From assembly GCF_014650715.1 (NCBI RefSeq), contig NZ_BMVM01000001.1, positions 930,001-994,000 of the forward strand: a stretch of DNA of 64,000 bases, read 5' to 3'. This document shows positions 60,972 through 64,000 of the stretch, in pieces. The notes beneath the pieces were generated by a model. That model ran no database searches and had not been told where the DNA came from. It worked only from the letters and a program-made list of their open reading frames with translations. Numbering within the stretch: position 1 is the stretch's first letter; the number at the start of each line of letters is the position of its first letter. This DNA comes from Streptomyces bluensis (GTDB lineage Bacteria > Actinomycetota > Actinomycetes > Streptomycetales > Streptomycetaceae). The translations under genes and the position numbers were made by a program.

Positions 60972-62426
60972 ATGACGTCATCGGGGACCAATCCGGATGG
61001 TCGGCGAGGCCGGCAAGGTCCGCCGCCGGGTTCCGCTCGCTGGGCCGCCGCCTGGGAACTGCTTCTGCCGACCGCCTCCGCGCCGTCACGCGCGCGTGGG
61101 CGCACGTTGCAGGCGGCGCTGCGCGAGGCGGTCCGTACGGGACGGCTCGCGCCGGGCACACGGCTGCCGTCCAGCCGTGAACTGGCCGCCGATCTCGGCG
61201 TGTCACGGGGACTGGTGACGGAGGCGTACGAGCAACTGGCCGCCGAGGGGTACCTGAGGAGCGGCCGGGGCGCGGGCACCTGGGTGGGCGATGCCGTACG
61301 GTCCGCGCGCCCCCGGGCGCGTGACCTCGCCCCACGCCCTCCCGGTGCCCGCGCCGACTTCCTCCCCGGGACACCTGACCTGTCGCTGTTCCCGCGTGCC
61401 GCGTGGGCGGCGGCACAGCGCGGAGTGCTCGCCGAACTCCCCCACCACACGCTGGGCTACCCGGATCCGCGCGGGCTGCCCCAGCTGCGTACCGCACTCG
61501 CGGAACTCCTCGCACGACGCCGGGGCGTGGTCGCGGACCCGGAACGGATCGTGGTGGTCTCGGGCGTGGCCCAGGCGGCGGCCCTGCTGGGTTTCATGCT
61601 CCACGCGCGCGGGGTACGCACCGTCGGCGTCGAGGACCCCGGGAGCCCCCAGCACAACGCGCTGTACGCCTCGGCGGGCATTGGCGCCGTACCGCTGCCC
61701 CTGGACGCGGAGGGACTGGCCATGGGCCCGCTGCGGGAAGCGGGCGTACGGGTCGTCGTGACCACCCCCTCCCACCAGTTCCCGTCCGGTATCGCGTACT
61801 CGGCGCGCCGGCGGGCCGAACTCCTCGACTGGGCACGCTCGATGGACGGTCTGGTCGTCGAGGACGACTACGACGGGGACTTCCGCTACGACCGGGCCCC
61901 TGTGGGCGCGCTTCAAGGCCTCGACCCCGAGCGGGTCGCGTACACCGGGTCCGTCAGCAAGTCCCTCGCCCCGGGGTTGCGGCTCGGCTGGCTGCTCGTC
62001 CCTCAGGCACTGGCGGAGGAGGTGGTGGAGCGGAAGCGGACCATGGACCTCGGCCATCCGACGCTCGACCAGGCGGTGTTCGCCCGCTTCGTCGAGCGGG
62101 GCGACTACGACCGGCAGCTGCGGCGCTGCCAGCGCGCGTACCGGGAGCGGCGCGACGCGCTCGTAGCCGCCCTGGAGGAACACCTTCCCGGCACGGAGGT
62201 GTCCGGGATCGCGGCGGGGCTGCATGTCATCGCCACGCTGCCCGACGCGTACGGGCCGCAGGCCCGGTTCATGAGACGGGTGACGGCGGCCGGGGTCTCG
62301 GTGCGTCCGCTCGCGGACCATGGACGGGTTCCGGACGACCGGGTGCGGTTGGTGCTGGGGTACGCGCATCTGCCGCCGGGGCGGATTCGTGAGGGTGTGC
62401 GACTGATGGCACGGGCCGTTCCGTGA
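60972..62426 (+). CDS. MocR/PdxR-family regulator (GntR HTH plus aminotransferase domain)
   Basis: A 484-residue regulator. GntR winged helix at residues about 40-110 (LQAALREAVRTGRLAPGTRL, ELAADLGVSRGLVTEAYEQL). Class I aminotransferase-like domain follows: LGYPDPRGLPQLRTALAELL, SGVAQAAALLGFML, VVTTPSHQFPSGIAYSARRR, VEDDYDGDFRYDR, PLP-Lys in YTGSVSKSLAPGLRLGWL. Such regulators bind PLP and often control vitamin B6, GABA or transporter genes. It is divergent from the EamA gene, the likely target. The ATG at 60972 has almost no leader. Confidence 0.93.
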   Translation: MTSSGTNPDGRRGRQGPPPGSARWAAAWELLLPTASAPSRARGRTLQAALREAVRTGRLAPGTRLPSSRELAADLGVSRGLVTEAYEQLAAEGYLRSGRGAGTWVGDAVRSARPRARDLAPRPPGARADFLPGTPDLSLFPRAAWAAAQRGVLAELPHHTLGYPDPRGLPQLRTALAELLARRRGVVADPERIVVVSGVAQAAALLGFMLHARGVRTVGVEDPGSPQHNALYASAGIGAVPLPLDAEGLAMGPLREAGVRVVVTTPSHQFPSGIAYSARRRAELLDWARSMDGLVVEDDYDGDFRYDRAPVGALQGLDPERVAYTGSVSKSLAPGLRLGWLLVPQALAEEVVERKRTMDLGHPTLDQAVFARFVERGDYDRQLRRCQRAYRERRDALVAALEEHLPGTEVSGIAAGLHVIATLPDAYGPQARFMRRVTAAGVSVRPLADHGRVPDDRVRLVLGYAHLPPGRIREGVRLMARAVP

Positions 62427-62556
62427 GGGCACGGGCTGGACACCGCCCCGCCCGCGTCCGTCCCGTGCCTCACGGACGGAGCGGCCCGTGAACAGCCTCC
62501 CGAGAGCGCGACGCGCCCGGAGTCGCACGCCGGTTCCCTTCTTCCCGCGGTCGGTT

Positions 62557-62578
62557 GTTCACTTGTGGTTTCCGTGTG
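62557..62578 (+). promoter_or_regulatory. candidate PHO box upstream of phoD
   Basis: Two adjacent 11-base direct-repeat units, GTTCACTTGTG and GTTTCCGTGTG, lie 65 bases before the phoD start. The first unit is close to the PhoP consensus GTTCACC found before Streptomyces phosphate-starvation genes. Confidence 0.6.
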
Positions 62579-62642
62579 AGCCGTGGTGCACCAGTAGTTG
62601 TGGCCTTGCCCATTGGCCGGATCCGTCCCTGGAGGCCCCTTC

Positions 62643-64000
62643 ATGTCACACCGTTCGCCGAGCCCCCTGCCCGGCCGCCGCAGCGTGCTGCGCGGCTCCC
62701 TCGCCGCGTCCGCGGCCCTGGCCGTGCCCGCCACCCTCGGCGCGGCACCGGCGTTCACCCTGTCGGGGCGGCCGCAGGCCGGATGGGGCGTACAGACCGG
62801 GGACGTGACCACCGATTCGGGCCTGGTGTGGGTGCGTTCCGACCGGCCGGCCCGGATGATCGTCGAGACGTCCGCGACCGAGTCCTTCCGTAACCCGGTC
62901 CGGTGGCACGGCCCCCTGCTGGGCGCCGGCACGGACTTCACCGGGACGACCCGCCTGCGCGGTCTGCCGTCGGGCGAGCAGATCCACTACCGCGTCCTGC
63001 TGGCCGACCCGGACGACCCCCGCCGCACCGGCGAGCCGGTCACCGGCACGTTCCGTACGGCACCGGTGAAGCGCCGTGACGGAGTGCGCTTCGTGTGGTC
63101 GGGCGACCTGGCGGGCCAGGGCTGGGGCATCAACCCGGACCTGGGCGGCTACCGCATCTTCGACGCGATGGGCGCGCTGGACCCCGACTTCTTCCTCTGC
63201 AGCGGCGACACCATCTACGCCGACGGGCCGATCGCGGCGACCGCGGCGCTTCCCGACGGCAGCGTGTGGCGGAACATCACCACCGAGGAGAAGTCCAAGG
63301 TCGCCGAGTCACTCGCGGAGTTCCGCGGCAACTTCCGCTACAACCTGCTGGACGAGAACCTCAGGAACTTCAACGCCCGGGTGCCGTCGATCATCCAGTG
63401 GGACGACCACGAGGTGCGCAACAACTGGTACCCGGGCCAGGTGATCCTGGACTCCGACACCCGCTACACCGAGAAGAGCGTCGACGTGCTGGTGGGGCGC
63501 GCACGGCAGGCGTTCAGCGAGTACTTCCCGATCTCCACGCTGCGCCCGGGCGAGCGGGACGGCCGGGTCCACCGGGTGCTGCACCAGGGCCCGCTGCTGG
63601 ACGTGTTCGTGCTGGACATGCGCACGTACCGCAACGCCAACTCGCCGGACGACCAGACCACCGACCCGCAGGGCATCCTGGGCGACGAGCAGCTTCAGTG
63701 GCTGAAGCGCGAGCTGTCCCGGTCGCGTGCGGTGTGGAAGGTGATCGCCGCCGACATGCCGCTCGGCCTGGTCGTCCCCGACGCGACCGAGGGCAAGCAG
63801 CACATCGAGGCCGTGGCGCAGGGCGACCCGGGCGCTCCGCTGGGCCGTGAGCTGCAGATCGCGGAGCTGCTGCGGTTCATCAAGCACCGCAGGATCACGG
63901 GCACGGTATGGCTGACCGCCGATGTGCACCACACCTCGGCCCAGCACTACCAGCCGTCGCGGGCCGCGTTCACCGACTTCGAGCCGTTCTGGGAGTTCGT
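62643..64000 (+). CDS. phoD: secreted alkaline phosphatase PhoD, 3' end beyond window
   Basis: At least 452 residues, cut by the right edge. Twin-arginine signal (GRRSVLRGSLAASAALAVPATLG) is followed by the N-terminal fibronectin-like PhoD domain (QAGWGVQTGDVTTDSGLVWV, SDRPARMIVE, TRLRGLPSGEQIHYRVLLAD), then the metallophosphatase core: VWSGDLAGQGWG, DFFLCSGDTIYADGP, PSIIQWDDHEVRNNW, LLDVFVLDMRTYRN and WLTADVHHTSAQHY, supplying Ca/Fe ligands. It hydrolyses phosphomono- and diesters outside the cell during phosphate starvation. GGAGG precedes the ATG. A PHO box candidate lies upstream. Confidence 0.95.
   Translation, partial: MSHRSPSPLPGRRSVLRGSLAASAALAVPATLGAAPAFTLSGRPQAGWGVQTGDVTTDSGLVWVRSDRPARMIVETSATESFRNPVRWHGPLLGAGTDFTGTTRLRGLPSGEQIHYRVLLADPDDPRRTGEPVTGTFRTAPVKRRDGVRFVWSGDLAGQGWGINPDLGGYRIFDAMGALDPDFFLCSGDTIYADGPIAATAALPDGSVWRNITTEEKSKVAESLAEFRGNFRYNLLDENLRNFNARVPSIIQWDDHEVRNNWYPGQVILDSDTRYTEKSVDVLVGRARQAFSEYFPISTLRPGERDGRVHRVLHQGPLLDVFVLDMRTYRNANSPDDQTTDPQGILGDEQLQWLKRELSRSRAVWKVIAADMPLGLVVPDATEGKQHIEAVAQGDPGAPLGRELQIAELLRFIKHRRITGTVWLTADVHHTSAQHYQPSRAAFTDFEPFWEF

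Overview
The window is chromosomal DNA from a high-GC actinomycete, almost certainly Streptomyces. The signs are strong GC bias at third codon positions, many GTG and TTG starts, purine-rich ribosome binding sites, twin-arginine secreted hydrolases with RICIN (CBM13) modules, the ATPase/XRE/DUF397 regulatory triad, a ydaO riboswitch before an NlpC/P60 gene, and the gene order urease - bio operon - purB. No tRNA, rRNA or CRISPR array is visible.

Layout. (1) 0-3.9 kb: the start of a universal stress protein gene, a P1B-5 metal ATPase fused to a hemerythrin domain, and a PAS-SpoIIE phosphatase. This is a stress/hypoxia-type cluster. (2) 3.9-21.8 kb: an accessory island for plant cell-wall breakdown. 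It holds intact secreted enzymes GH127, GH62, GH27, an SGNH esterase, GH29 and GH74, and one intact FadR-type regulator. These sit among decayed genes: a RICIN protein, an nSTAND ATPase, three sugar dehydrogenases, a GH62 fragment, an ABC sugar transporter, a NucS/DUF5655 protein and an IS110-like transposase. The island is flanked by two diverged copies of the plsC promoter and start codon (3935-4079 and 21584-21837). (3) 21.8-25.4 kb: plsC acyltransferase, an epimerase-like protein and a secreted tripeptidyl aminopeptidase. (4) 25.5-30.2 kb: the urease operon ureA-B-C-F-G-D on the minus strand, without ureE. (5) 30.3-36.6 kb: a TetR/membrane protein pair, a solitary Phd antitoxin, a clpP paralogue with a small partner gene, a c-di-AMP riboswitch with an NlpC/P60 hydrolase, and the ATPase/XRE/DUF397 triad. 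(6) 36.6-41.9 kb: biotin genes (bioF divergent from bioB-bioA-bioD) and a Fic-like/RHH toxin-antitoxin pair. (7) 42.1-52.6 kb: a MacB/FtsX-type ABC exporter, an F420-type LLM oxidoreductase, a GNAT acetyltransferase, two CNNM/CorC membrane proteins, an SGNH hydrolase, purB and mug. (8) 52.6-64 kb: an ABC-2 exporter divergent from a histidine kinase/response regulator pair, a ROK regulator, a HutC-type GntR regulator, an ECF41-like sigma factor with an EamA exporter, a MocR regulator, and phoD, which runs off the right edge.

How it fits together. The secreted enzymes would jointly strip arabinose, galactose, fucose and acyl groups from xyloglucan, arabinan and related plant glycans. The co-located uptake and intracellular catabolic genes are pseudogenes, so released sugars must be used through genes elsewhere or benefit neighbours. 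Two identical LacI-type operators remain in front of the dead transporter. The core flanks (urease, biotin, purine, lipid, envelope) look intact and ordinary for the genus.
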